A stretch of DNA of 64,000 nucleotides from Podospora pseudocomata (Eukaryota > Ascomycota > Sordariomycetes > Sordariales > Podosporaceae), in contig NW_026946363.1 in the NCBI RefSeq assembly GCF_035222375.1, forward strand, positions 6,820,001 through 6,884,000. Reading direction: 5' to 3'. Within the stretch, counting starts at the first letter, position 1; each line of letters begins with the position of its first letter. A model generated the notes under the pieces. It searched no databases. It saw only the letters and a list, made by a program, of their open reading frames with translations, and was not told the origin of the DNA. Shown in pieces: positions 19,043-30,100 of the stretch. Made by a program: the position numbers and the translations under genes.

Positions 19043-20812
19043 ATGACGTTACTTTGTTTGCTAAATCGGGGAGGAGCTGCTCGCGGCCTTCGATCCACGT
19101 CATATGCATCCTCCACGATATGTTGCGGCAGACATAATATCAACATAAATCCCACACCAACCGCCGCCAGGGGATCACAGCTCAGATTGAACTTCACCAA
19201 CACCTACCCACGGTACTGTGCTACAGCAAGCCAACCACTTCACACCATGGGATCCGTTGATAAACCAAGCCTGGCAGGCATTGACCTTCCAATAATCAAG
19301 CTCGATACCACACTCACCGAGCTCTTCAGACGAGCGAGCCCACAAAATGCAAGCACCCGTTTGGGAATGGTGTTTTGTGGTGTCAACAGCGGCGTTGACC
19401 TCAACCCAGATTTTCCACGCAACACAAAGTACCTCTATCAAGACAGCCCTTTCAACACCGTCCCTCGGAAAGAGCTCACACGAAAGAACCACGACCTCAG
19501 GAAGTCCCTAGCTATGAAGTATCTCAGCCTCATCCCCCAAAGAGACGCCTTCATCGCAGGTCCATCCCCAGTGATCATGTTCAACATGAATCAGTCCCCC
19601 GCCACAGTCGCCCACGATCGTGAAGAAGCCACCACCACCCTCTCCGTCCTCGACCCCTCCCAAAGACCCAACCTTGTCTTCTGCCCCGGCCCGTCCAAGA
19701 TCCCCATGAGAGAATACGGCATCGACAAGATCACCTACAAAATCGTCGCTGACGGCCTGGAGTCATATCCCCTAACCCACTCCCTAGAAACCCACTGGAT
19801 CCTCAACTCCAAAGCCGGCCTCGCCAGGTCCGGTCTCCCCACGCCCAGGTGCGACATCATCTCCGTCAAGGGATACCCCCCAGCCTCTCCCAGATCCTGC
19901 TGCGACGCCTGCCGCGCAGACAAGCGATCCAACGATTTAACATTCATCCCCGAATCTTGCTCCGGCCCAAGCGGTCAATGGGTGAAGACCGAATCTGCCA
20001 AAGTGCTCTCTGCCATCTCCTCCCGGCCGGTGCCGTTTGTTCTCAAGAACCAGCAGGTTTTCGGCGGAGCGGGAACCTGGGTGGTGACCACGCAAGAACA
20101 AAAAGACGATTTGCTGTCTGATTTCTCCAGCCCCGACGGCCCCCTGAGGAAGTTACTGTCCCAAGTCACTCCCGAGAATCATCACATGGATCCCGCGGCG
20201 GTGGTGATCTCGGATATGGTCTCCAACCCCATCGGGGACTACGGCTTGACCTTTTTTGTCAATGAGGACGGGGAGCCTGTTTTCTTGGCGGCATCAGAGC
20301 AAATGACGGACGGGAATAACGCCTGGGTTGGCAGCACCATAGTCTACTCGAGGCAGGAGGCACTGTACGAGAGATTCCAAGTGTTGATGTCCCGGACTGC
20401 GGAATTTGTGGCGAAACATGGGTATGTCGGGCCGGTGGGGATCGATGTCTTGGAGACGGGGACAGAAGGGGAGACGGAGACGCATTGTGGGGAGAGAACA
20501 AAGTTTCACGTGGTGGATTTGAATGTTAGGACGTCGGGGAGTCTGGCCTTGCCGTTGCTGAAGGGGCATTTCACCCAAAGGGGGCTGGATTGCGCCAGCA
20601 GTTTTGGCATTACGGTTAAGGGCGGAAGGGAGGAGTTTGTGAGGAAGTGGAGGAGGGAGTTTGAGGAGGGAAGGATGTTTGTGTTGAGTTGGTATGAGGA
20701 TCGGGAGGAGGGGGCGAGCATTGCGGATGTGGTTGTGGGGGCGGAAAACGAGGAGGGGTTGCAAGGGATGGTTGAGCGGGTTAGGGAGGGCAGCGAGGAG
20801 GTTATTTTCTAA
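19043..20812 (+). CDS. ATP-grasp domain protein (fungal solid-state-culture type)
   Basis: This intronless gene of 589 aa belongs to a fungal ATP-grasp family annotated in Aspergillus as solid-state-culture-specific ATP-grasp proteins. Such enzymes generally form an amide or thioester bond through an acyl-phosphate; the substrates of this family are not established. The ATP-grasp half starts near residue 330: the ATP lysine in VLKNQQVFGGAGTWVV, the lid MDPAAVVISDMVSNPIGDYG, the strand GYVGPVGIDVLE and the Mg-binding end FHVVDLNVRTSGSLALPLL. The N-terminal half contains GMVFCGVNSGVDLNPDFP and a cysteine-rich patch (SCCDACRADK). The first 68 residues are basic, Ser/Thr-rich and could be a mitochondrial presequence. 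A second ATG at 19247 (MGSVDKPSLAGIDLP) is an equally plausible start. It is co-directional with a transporter and a dehydrogenase downstream. Confidence 0.82.
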   Translation: MTLLCLLNRGGAARGLRSTSYASSTICCGRHNININPTPTAARGSQLRLNFTNTYPRYCATASQPLHTMGSVDKPSLAGIDLPIIKLDTTLTELFRRASPQNASTRLGMVFCGVNSGVDLNPDFPRNTKYLYQDSPFNTVPRKELTRKNHDLRKSLAMKYLSLIPQRDAFIAGPSPVIMFNMNQSPATVAHDREEATTTLSVLDPSQRPNLVFCPGPSKIPMREYGIDKITYKIVADGLESYPLTHSLETHWILNSKAGLARSGLPTPRCDIISVKGYPPASPRSCCDACRADKRSNDLTFIPESCSGPSGQWVKTESAKVLSAISSRPVPFVLKNQQVFGGAGTWVVTTQEQKDDLLSDFSSPDGPLRKLLSQVTPENHHMDPAAVVISDMVSNPIGDYGLTFFVNEDGEPVFLAASEQMTDGNNAWVGSTIVYSRQEALYERFQVLMSRTAEFVAKHGYVGPVGIDVLETGTEGETETHCGERTKFHVVDLNVRTSGSLALPLLKGHFTQRGLDCASSFGITVKGGREEFVRKWRREFEEGRMFVLSWYEDREEGASIADVVVGAENEEGLQGMVERVREGSEEVIF

Positions 20813-21546
20813 TTGTTTTTCTTGGGGGTTTTCTGGGTTTGTATCAAGCAGGCGGTTTTTATCATTAGCAAGCCGGTGTTGTGGTCCAGAGTCAAATCGA
20901 CTTTCTGTTCAATAAGAGAGAAGCAATGATTTTAGTGGACGATCCGTTAATTCCCAAGTATACTACAGTCCACAGCTCTCAAGGAAAAATGGCTAGGTCC
21001 CATATTCGGACCTTGAAATACCACCGGCAGTTGAAGCCCTACTGCTTCCAACGTGGCACGGCAGATCACCGTTGCATCCAGCCCCTCATTGAGTCTGGTT
21101 CCCCTTCTCCAATATTTCTTAGTCACTGCTTCCTCAGCTCACAGGAGCCAGTCCGCAGGCAAGGAACTTTCTATTGTTTCCCGCTAAAGGCAAAGAAGGC
21201 AACGCAGTTTAAGCATGGTGTCTGAGCGGGTACCATTCATAAAAAGAGTCTGGGGAAGGTCTATGCAATGATCGCCGCCGTTAATGGCAAGGTAAGTCTC
21301 CGTTGGCTTTTCGATTGGTGCGCGAGGACACCATCTGGATGGCTGAGAAACAATAGTTTGTACTGCAAGGTGTGGCACCTCAATTGGAGATGCGCTGGTT
21401 TGTAAAGGAGAGGATCATTAAACCCAACATCAGGGCCCGACTCCCGCTGTTGTGCTCCTGACTCTTCTTGCTTTTTGGGCGGGCATCTTCCGCACGTTGG
21501 AATATCTGACACGAAATTCGAAGAATAGTTAGAGACAATCAAGATC
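20813..21546. other. Intergenic
   Basis: The 3' flank of the ATP-grasp gene and the promoter of the transporter gene. No gene or repeat was seen. Confidence 0.4.
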
Positions 21547-22548
21547 ATGTCAACCCAAAGCGAGCCAGCAACGAGCTCCAATGGCGTCCGGGTGGTGGGC
21601 GACGAGGAGAAGGGCCTCCACAGAACGCAGACTGGGGTGACAATGTCCCCAGAGCTCTTCGAGAAACTCTACCTCACACCAAAAGTTCCCCATGTTGGGG
21701 ACAACAACAGACGCTTTGCGAATCCTACGGCATTGGGGTTTGTCGGGTGAGTGATGGGCGTGCAGTGGACAAATATAAATACTGACGACACCATAGCTTC
21801 GTGATCTCAACCTTCACCTTTTCAATCGTCTGTATGGGATGGGGTGGAGCCTCAGGATTCTCTCCTGTCGTGTAAGTCAGCAATGTACAGACCAGAACAG
21901 AGAGCTGACTGATAATCAAAAACAGGGGGATCTTCTTCTTCGTCGGCCCCGTCCTCCTCCTCTTCGCAATGGTCTTCGAGTGGATAATGGGGAACTTCTT
22001 TCCCATGATGGTCATGGGGCTGTTCGCCGTGTTCTGGCTGAGTTTCGGAATGCTCCAGCTCCCAACTTTGCAACTGGCTGCTCCATATGCCACCGATGCT
22101 GATCCGACAGGACTTGCCTCGCGCGAATACAACACCGTCATTGCGCTGTATTTGATTGTCTGGGGGTTCGCCCTATTCACCTTCTTCATCTTCACCTGCA
22201 AGATCAACGCTGTCTTTGCCACTATTTTCTTGCTGGTCAGCCTTGGAGCCTGGGTGTTGAGTGGTGCATACTTTCGAGCAAGTGCCGGGGACTTTGATGG
22301 CGCTGGGAAACTGCAAAAGGTGAGAGACTCCCACCGAATGAAGACGTCGAGGCTAACACGTCTGATAATCACAGGCGGGTGGTGCATTATTGTTCATAGT
22401 GGCGTTGCTAGGATGGTACATGTGTTTCATCATCATGGCGGGAGAAATGCGCATCACGCTGAGTCTTCCAGTTGGCGATTTAAGCCATCTCTGGCCTAAG
22501 ACTGATGTCGAGTTAGCGGCAGTTGAGCAGCGTGAGCATCGGGATTGA
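21547..22548 (+). CDS. GPR1/FUN34/YaaH-family acetate/ammonium-type transporter
   Basis: A six-helix plasma-membrane carrier of the acetate uptake family (Ato/AcpA type). Exons 21547-21746, 21797-21871, 21926-22319 and 22375-22548 give 280 aa. The cytosolic N-terminus ends at the family signature region RRFANPTALGFVGF; the usual NPAPLGL is NPTALGF here. Six hydrophobic segments follow: TFTFSIVCMGWGGASGF, GIFFFVGPVLLLFAMVFEW, MMVMGLFAVFWLSFGMLQL, TVIALYLIVWGFALFTFFIF, AVFATIFLLVSLGAWVLSGA and ALLFIVALLGWYMCFIIMAG. The C-terminal tail (RITLSLPVGDLSHLWPKTD) is typical. The substrate could be acetate, another monocarboxylate or ammonium; the sequence does not decide it. All introns are GT-AG. Confidence 0.9.
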
Positions 22549-23205
22549 GGAAGGGGTTAAACCATTGAGCACATCGTTACTGGTGCAGGGAGTTTCAAAC
22601 ATTGAACATGTTTAATGCACACCCATGAGCCACCTACAGTCCTACACACTCATCTGGCAACTGAAATGGTCAGATGGCTCAACAGGTAAGCCGTAGGAGG
22701 GGTTTTTCCGATGAACTTTTTTTGGTAATACTTTTTCGATGGTGACTTCCTGCGATTGTTTGATTTGAAGCAAAAGACCCTTGATAGGGGAAACCAAGTG
22801 TCCTGTGGTGGGAGCAAATCCTCCGGGAGCCGCCCCACTGCTGCGCTCGACAATCGCACCTTCCGCATCTTCACTTCATATCAGGCTGTCATTGAAGGTA
22901 TTCGAGAACAATCTCAATGCATCTTTCAAACCTTCCACACTGTTTCATCCGTTGGGCTTTGGAAGGAGGGAAGCTACCACAAGCAAGGACCCACAATGAG
23001 GCAAACCGCAGCTTCGTTGGCATCTGATTGGTCAATTGGCGTGTAAGTGAGAGGATCTATCGTCATCGATCTTTGAGATCGACCACAGCAGCTCAATCCA
23101 TGACGAAATCGAACCTGGAGGGCCCATAGGAGCTTAATCCTACCCTTAAAGAGCTTCCAGTCCTTTTTATTGCCTCCAAGCGTTTTGAACCTCCAAAGAA
23201 AAGCC
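22549..23205. other. Intergenic
   Basis: Promoter region of the dehydrogenase gene. No repeat or RNA gene was recognised. Confidence 0.4.
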
Positions 23206-24340
23206 ATGTCCCTCTCGCCCTTGACATCTCGTCTCATCCAAACATCTACTCTCTCAACCACAAGACTCAGATCACTCCCAGTTCTCTCTCGCGCGATCCA
23301 CACAGCGGTGCCCAGAGCGAAAACTCCAGCTCCTCAACCACTATCACTCAACACCCCCCAAAAGCAAGCCTTTCGTCACTTCACCAAAATGTCGAAGAGC
23401 GTTGCCGCCGCATCTCACGATGACTTCAACCGCAACTCCCTTTTCAACCTCAAAGGCCGCGTCGCCCTCGTCACGGGCGGCGGTTCCGGAATCGGTCTCA
23501 TGGCCACCCAAGCCCTCGCGGCAAACGGTGCCAAAGTCTACATCGTCGGCCGCACCAAAGAGAAGCTCGACAAGGTAGTCGAGATCTACAACAAGGACAT
23601 TGAGGGCGAGATCATCGCCATCCAAGGGGACGTCACCAAGAAGGAAGAGGTCGCCCGTCTGTACAAGGAAATCTCCGCGCGGGAAAAGTGCTTGTGCATC
23701 CTCATCAACAATGCCGGTGTGAGCAGCACGACGGTTACGACAGAGACGGAGACGGCGCAGGAGATGAAGCACAATTTGTTTGAGAATGAGAACATGACTG
23801 AGAAAGACTGGACGGATACATACCAGACCAATGTCGCGAGCATTTACTTTATGACCTCGGCGTTTTTGCCCTTGCTGCAGGCCAGCTCGGAGAGGCACCC
23901 TCACTGGTCGGGGACTGTGATCAACATTAGCAGTATTAGCGGGTTGGTGAAGGGGTCGCAGCATCGTGAGTTTTCCTTATTTCTCTCCTCAGGGTTTATG
24001 AATACTGACATTTGTCACAGACTTTAGCTACAACGCCAGCAAAGCCGCCGCCGTCCACCTCACGCGAATGATGGCGGCGGAGATCGCCGAGAACGGCCAC
24101 AAGATCCGCGTCAACAGCATCGCTCCGGGTGTCTTCCCCAGTGAGATGACCGCTGACGAGAGCGACGAGTATCAGAAGAGCCACATTGACGCTGAGAAGT
24201 ACAAGGGCAAAGTACCAGCTGGCCGGCCAGGAAGGGATATTGACATGGCCCAGGCTGTGTTGGCGCTAGCAGCCAACCAGTACATTGATGGCCAGACGGT
24301 TGTTGTTGATGGTGGCTACACCCTTACCATGGGTATGTAG
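23206..24340 (+). CDS. Short-chain dehydrogenase/reductase (SDR), RhlG/3-oxoacyl reductase-like
   Basis: An NAD(P)-dependent oxidoreductase of the classical SDR fold. Exons 23206-23965 and 24021-24340 join within QHHFSYNASK to give 359 aa. The first 60 residues are basic, hydroxylated and free of acidic residues (MSLSPLTSRLIQTSTLSTTR), which suggests mitochondrial import; an internal Met62 could give a cytosolic form. SDR motifs are TGGGSGIG at 90-97, NNAG at 168-171, the catalytic serine in INISSISG (about 242), and Tyr257 and Lys261 in YNASK. The end DGQTVVVDGGYTLTMGM is typical. Similar fungal proteins are annotated as rhamnolipid-type 3-oxoacyl reductases; the true substrate is unknown. 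It is the last of three co-directional genes. Confidence 0.9.
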
Positions 24341-25903
24341 GACATTGGTGATGGAGTGCAAGGAGAAAGTAATCAAATTACAACAGATCAGCACAATGTT
24401 GCAATAGTGTGTTTTGATTCAAGGTGTTGAATTTTTATTACGTTTGCGTGTTGAGCGTTGTTTTGAAGATGGTTTGATTTCTCAACATTATAACCGACCT
24501 ACATATGAGTACTACTTTCGTCAACTTATCAACTCACTTGAAGCGGCCCATAGGAGTTTGTATATCTGAGGTGATGTAGTCACCAACCAGTTTCATGAAG
24601 ATTTAATGGATGACGCCATCAAAAGGAGTGTCAATTACAGGTGAGACTGCGCATACTATGAGTGAGCGATGACTCATGCATGTGTATGCTTAGATTGGTT
24701 GGTGATGAACTCAAATTCTACAATCTTGTGGTTCTTGGCCTCGGTAGTGACTGTAGAAAATGGCGATTATGGAAGGGGTCCTGCCCACACAAACAGAAGC
24801 GCGAGCGGAGGTGGAGTTTCTATGAGGGAGATGGCTTTTGAGAACTATCTGTCCAAGCTATGGATGTGTATCGAGAGAAAACTGAATCGGTCACCTGTAT
24901 GTAGGATGGAGTTTCCCCGACCGTTTTGCTCATAACCGCTCAATTGACCTTCGCAGAAATCGTTATCGCAAGGTAGCCACGCCATGCATGCAACAGAAAG
25001 CCCGAGAACGCGCATCCCGTACCATTGGTTCCACGGCCGCCCCGGCCCACAGACGGTTAAACGGACGAAAATCAGATAAAAGCTTGTTTCCGCCACGACA
25101 AAAACGACAAATGCCACGCTCAGTGACATCATGTATGTACTGGTTATGTTCACAGATCTCTCAACCCCCTTGACCCATGTGGCGCTACACTACCGAGGCG
25201 GCTCAATCGATCGATCGGGGGACATCCCGGGTTGCATACCCGACATCAAAATGATGCGATCATGGGAGCTACTGCAAGAGATGATGGGATGGAGATCGGG
25301 CGGCGGCACGTTTGTCCACGGTTAAAAAGCAGATCATGTGTGGTAGCCGCATATGGCAACCTTGATAGGTCAGGTAGTATTCTCTCCTAACAAAGTATCG
25401 ACTTGACTTCGGGCCACCTAGTTTGTTCGGTAATGGTTTGTGGTGATTTGTTCAATTTCTCCTAAAAAGTCCTTTCCAGATATCCAACTCAGAGTGGTGA
25501 TGTCCAATCTGGCCCATCCTTGCGCTGTTGCCTGGGTGTATGTTCCAAAAAATGCAAAGACGTGAAAGAAAGGGGTATCCGCATCAGTCTCCATCTCATC
25601 CAGTAGTCCAAATATGTGTTCCGGCCTAGTACGTGATGTGAAGCATGCAAAATGTATGTGCAAAGGAAATCATGGCGGAGGGGCCACTCCTGTATCGCTG
25701 TCGACCGTTATGCAAGTAAATATGTGTGAAATAAGTGTTTGGGCGAGAGGTGATAGACCAAGCTCGCTCTCCAAGAAAGGGGGTATCAAGTTTGATGACA
25801 ATGAAATCCGAAATGCAGATGCTGGTGAAAAGACAAAAGACCGCCAAACAGTGAACCCAACCAAACCGTATACAAAAAGAAACACCCCGAAAGAGAGACA
25901 AGT
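24341..25903. other. Intergenic, no recognised gene
   Basis: 1.56 kb between convergent genes. Only short open frames without domains were seen. Confidence 0.4.
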
Positions 25904-27124
25904 CTAAGGACGAGCCCTGGTCCACTCAATGTTGAGCCATCCAACTTTATCGTATGCCTGCCAAAGCTTCGAGGCTTTGTTGACATCGATCTTGCAGGCC
26001 TGTTGTGCGTCAGTCTTGCGAAATTCCTTGCCAATCAAGGCACATTCGCGCCTGCGCAAAAATATACGTCTCTTGCTCGTGAGATATGTAGCGCAGTCCA
26101 GCCGAAGGTTGCTTGCCAGGATGAGTTCGTCAGGGTGAAGCAAGTGACGATGTGGGTCGTTGCTGAGATCCAGAGCATTCCCCTTCCATTCCACCTTTAG
26201 ACTATTTGGCCTCCCTTGCGGGAGCGAGTCGAGTGGCGGTGAAAGATCTTCCAATGCCTCAAAATCCTTGTCCTCGCGATTTGGCGCCGCGTTTCGCATG
26301 CGAGGCTCTGGGGTGGCGTGGATGTGACCCGCTGTCGGCGGACGAGTTGGCGCGGGAGTTGCTCGGATAGGCCTAGGGGCTTGTGCCTTGACCTTGGGGG
26401 ATCTTGGTTTCTGCACACGAGCCACGGGTGCCCTGGGAACGTGTATCCGAGGTGGCGTAGGGTTGGAAGCCGGAAGGATGGTCGGAAGCCGCGCCCTCGC
26501 CACACTTCTCGCGCTCTCACGATCGGCCTGCCGCAACCTCCTTTCCTGCTCCATCCACTTCCTTGGATTTTGGCTGAACCTTTTGTAGACCTCAGACTTG
26601 AAGTAGATCACCAGCTGATAGTCCTCCCGTTTAGGAGGCGAGACGCTCTCAAATAGACTGGGAGGTCTCGCCGCAATGTGTTTGTTCATCAAGTCATCCT
26701 CCACTGATCCAGCTGTCCTGGGGGCCGGTGGAAAGAGCGGCAAGGGGGCAGCGCTGGCCCTTTCGGCAGTCTCATACAAAATCGGATCGCTTGGTCCGAC
26801 GCTGCGGTGCATCACGGACGCGGTCGACTTCGGAAGCGGCGATGAAGGAGGCGACACAGGCGGGGAAGGAGGTGGGTTTGGGCGCTGCATTTCAAAACCC
26901 TTGCTGTTCTGCGCGGTGATGTTCATGTCCGAGTTCATGTCGTCCAAGGGAGCAGGTCCAGGAGGAGAAAGGAGATGACTTGGGTTTGGCATGATGGAGC
27001 GTGCGGTAGACAAGTTTGGCTTTTGGGAAGGCGGTGACAATGGGTTCCTTGCCGTCGGGTGAATTCTTCCAAACGACATAGGCATGTGCATCGAGGAGTT
27101 GTTGGAGTTCAGTTGGTCAGCCAT
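25904..27124 (-). CDS. SWIRM domain protein (Fun19/Laf-type)
   Basis: A nuclear protein, probably chromatin-associated. The C-terminal ~85 residues form a SWIRM domain (LHPDELILASNLRLDCATYL, SKRRIFLRRRECALIGKEF, KTDAQQACKIDVNKASKLW, QAYDKVGWLNIEWTRARP). SWIRM domains bind nucleosomes or partner subunits in histone-modifying complexes; stand-alone fungal members include yeast Fun19 and fission yeast Laf1/Laf2. The preceding 300 residues are disordered and rich in Pro, Ser and Arg. A conserved central stretch reads REDYQLVIYFKSEVYKRFSQ followed by NPRKWMEQERRLRQADRES. The start MADQLNSNNSSMHMPMSFGR at 27124 is preferred; an upstream in-frame ATG at 27274 would add 50 unconserved-looking residues. 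It is transcribed from the edge of a 7-kb gene-poor region. Confidence 0.85.
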   Translation of the reverse strand: MADQLNSNNSSMHMPMSFGRIHPTARNPLSPPSQKPNLSTARSIMPNPSHLLSPPGPAPLDDMNSDMNITAQNSKGFEMQRPNPPPSPPVSPPSSPLPKSTASVMHRSVGPSDPILYETAERASAAPLPLFPPAPRTAGSVEDDLMNKHIAARPPSLFESVSPPKREDYQLVIYFKSEVYKRFSQNPRKWMEQERRLRQADRESARSVARARLPTILPASNPTPPRIHVPRAPVARVQKPRSPKVKAQAPRPIRATPAPTRPPTAGHIHATPEPRMRNAAPNREDKDFEALEDLSPPLDSLPQGRPNSLKVEWKGNALDLSNDPHRHLLHPDELILASNLRLDCATYLTSKRRIFLRRRECALIGKEFRKTDAQQACKIDVNKASKLWQAYDKVGWLNIEWTRARP

Positions 27125-30100
27125 GTTGGGCATGACTGTCTGGCCGTCTGCAGGGTGGCAAACCCCAAGCATTGACATACGAGGCGTGTTCGGACGATGA
27201 CGAGGGACTGGCCAGGACCTGGAGTTGCGTAGAACTGTCCTTGCGAGATCGGCTGTAGAAGGATGAGTTTGCAACTGCTGTTGATGTAGGGCGAGAAATG
27301 CAGGATTGTATGGTCGGGCACGTCAGGCACCCGTGGTTTCTTTGTCTGATGATGACTGCGGCGACTGATTGGGCGTGTGGGTGTCAGTATGAGGGGGAAC
27401 GGCAGCTCAAGTAGTTGTTGAATAGGGCACAATGCGAAGCGTTTCAATGCCCATCGTCTGGCGGTGGCCGTGTTTTTGTTGGTGGTAGTTGCCTTGTTTG
27501 CTGAAACTGAACAATGGCCAACTGGGGGGTCTTCGTGGGGATATAGGTGAACAATAGCTGGCGGTGGCCTTGCAATGGTCGGTCAATGGAAGCCGTTGGA
27601 AGCCGTCGGTGACAGTGGCGAAATGGGCGCCGCGCAATGCTTGTGTAGGCAGCTTTGTAACGGACAATGGCAAAAAAGGAAACTTCTGGTGGGCGTTGCT
27701 CGAGATTAACCAAAAGACGAAATAAGAGCGAGAAGGGAGACTTATGAACAGCAAGGGCGCAAGCCATGGAGGACGACCAAGTACTCCATACACTGTGGGT
27801 CATTACACTTATAAGCCCAAGCGCCACAAGGCGGCAAACGGTCTGGGGAGGGTGAGGTTGGTCACACGGATGGCCCAAAACGGTGCAACGGGCTGAGGAC
27901 ATGTACATGTACTTCCATGTACGCAGTGCTGGAGACACACCAGGGGGCAGACTAACGAAATGCCGAGGGGATGGACCAGAGGTTTGTGGCCAGTTAGGTC
28001 AAGCAGCTCTCTTTGACTGTCGGGCGCCAGTCTGCCGTGCAGGAGAGAGAATGTACTCCTGCCCAAGATTGTTGCTTGTGAGTACACCGCAAGAGCCCCT
28101 CAACGCTGGCTTGTATCAAACAGCCCTCCTGTCGTGATTGGTGTTTTGGTATCCAACACTGTGCTGTTGTTGTTTCGAATATCAGGACGATTGGACCACT
28201 TACAACCACCAATGCTGCAACTGCCGCAATCATGTTGCTTTGTCGTCGAGGGAGAGCTTTGGGCACCTGGGTTTGGGTTGTGACATCCCATCTGGCGAGC
28301 GGAGACAGGTGCCAAGTTGTATGTCACGACGAACATTGCTTCCCGTGAGAGTCTACATTCAGGAAGCTGATCCTGGGACTAGAAACTGGGGCACCTGCCT
28401 TACTACCAAGGCAATCCGCGTTGTAGTCTTGTCCCCCTGGCTCCTCACTTGAAGCTGGCGATCAACCGGACCGAAGACTGAGATGGCCACATGGACAAGC
28501 CGTTGGGTTAGGTATCTTTGGGATGGGCAGGCTCGGCAAACGAAAAATCAAGAACGTCGCAGTTTGGCGGGTTGAGTGAGTATCAGGTCGGGCTGTCCGC
28601 CTTCAGTTGCAAGCTACCCATCATGAGCGGGACGAGGTGATGTCGAGATTGTGAGAGAGGGGTTGTGGGCTCTGTGGGGTTGCGGAGGGGGAGTTGGACT
28701 GGCCGGCGATTTGAAGTGGAACCCCCCCCCCTTTTTGTCAATTGAGCGCGGGGAGCGGTGTCTGGCACATGAGCCTTCATACTCAATTGAATTTGAACCC
28801 CAATTGGGCGCCAGTTGGGCAGTGAGGCCTAGCTTGAACATCCGTAGCATCCACGCGCTTCCCCGTGCGAAAGGGGAGTTCGACAACTCAGATCAATGCA
28901 AGCAGGTCGGTGCATGGACGCCATGGCTCAACCACCGACGCGTTGCCACTTGGGATTGCTGAAGCGAACAAGAAGCAATGGAACGTGAATTGGCCAATCA
29001 AGGCAGCAACGCGGGCGAGAGAGGCGGTCCCATCCTGTGAAGAGGTCTGGAGGCTTCGTTTCTGAGATATTGGGGGTTGGAGTCGAGTTGGCCGCGTCAA
29101 GAAGTGTGACTCATAGCTCGATGTCCTTTGGGGCGTTGCTTCACCTAACAGGTTGACCTCGAAATGGAGGGAATGGAAGGTCCGGGCAACCAGCGTGCTG
29201 TGTAATCTGCCGGTTGGTCCCAGGTGGCTGCGAGCTCGACAGCCTGATGGCTCGGCCAATGATAGGCCCAAGCTCCGATAAGATGCCGCTTATGACGATG
29301 TACTCTTGGCGCTTCAGAGGTACCACAACCTTCCACCTGAACGATGGTATCAAACTCAACTGCTCTGGGCGGGTTGATCGCAAATTCAGCCTGACGGATT
29401 CTTTGATATCAATAGTAAGCTATTCTGGTGGAGAAATAGAGGCACCGAACATTGCAATCTCACAATTCCACACAACCTGATGCTAAAGGAGCCAAGGTTT
29501 TGCCCATTTTCATCCGGTGTCCCTCTGTTCACAGTCCAGGTGAGCTACCTGACTTGTTAGACCGCTGCCATTGAGCATTTCAAGAGAATTGAGTTGGCCC
29601 AGTGCCGTGTCGGATTTCGGCCGACATATCTCTCATGGCACAATACGCTAGGAACAGCACGATTGATTGCCATTGCGTCGAAGCAACCTCCGAACGATCC
29701 GTGATCATGGCACCGATAGCACCAAAGCATCGCAGTCATCGCGGACAGAACCTCGCCTCCTTGATTCGCAACCCTACCCAGTTTGCCCGCCATCGGCTAG
29801 GCAGGCTCACATGGACGCAATTGACTTTCATTGTCTCGTAAGGCGTGTGGCATGACTCCCAATAATGTGCTCCCAGCTCCCAGCTCCCAGGATTGCGCTT
29901 GGTAATCCCGGATGCCCACGAGTTTCTCCAATCTCCATGCTTAAGTCCGCAATGCCGTTCAATAAGGTCAGTTGTATGGATTGTTGGTCCTCATCGGCGA
30001 CTTTGGGTGGTCCGTCACCCAGTTGCCGCGTAGTAACAATTCTGGAAGCACAAAACAGCTCTGCCGGCGTGATCCACTGTGGGAGCCATTTTGAATTGGG

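Noticed and set aside
21725-22387. Minus-strand frame of 220 codons
   Set aside because: Antisense shadow of the GPR1/FUN34/YaaH transporter exons.
23344-23964. Minus-strand frame of 206 codons
   Set aside because: Antisense to the SDR gene.
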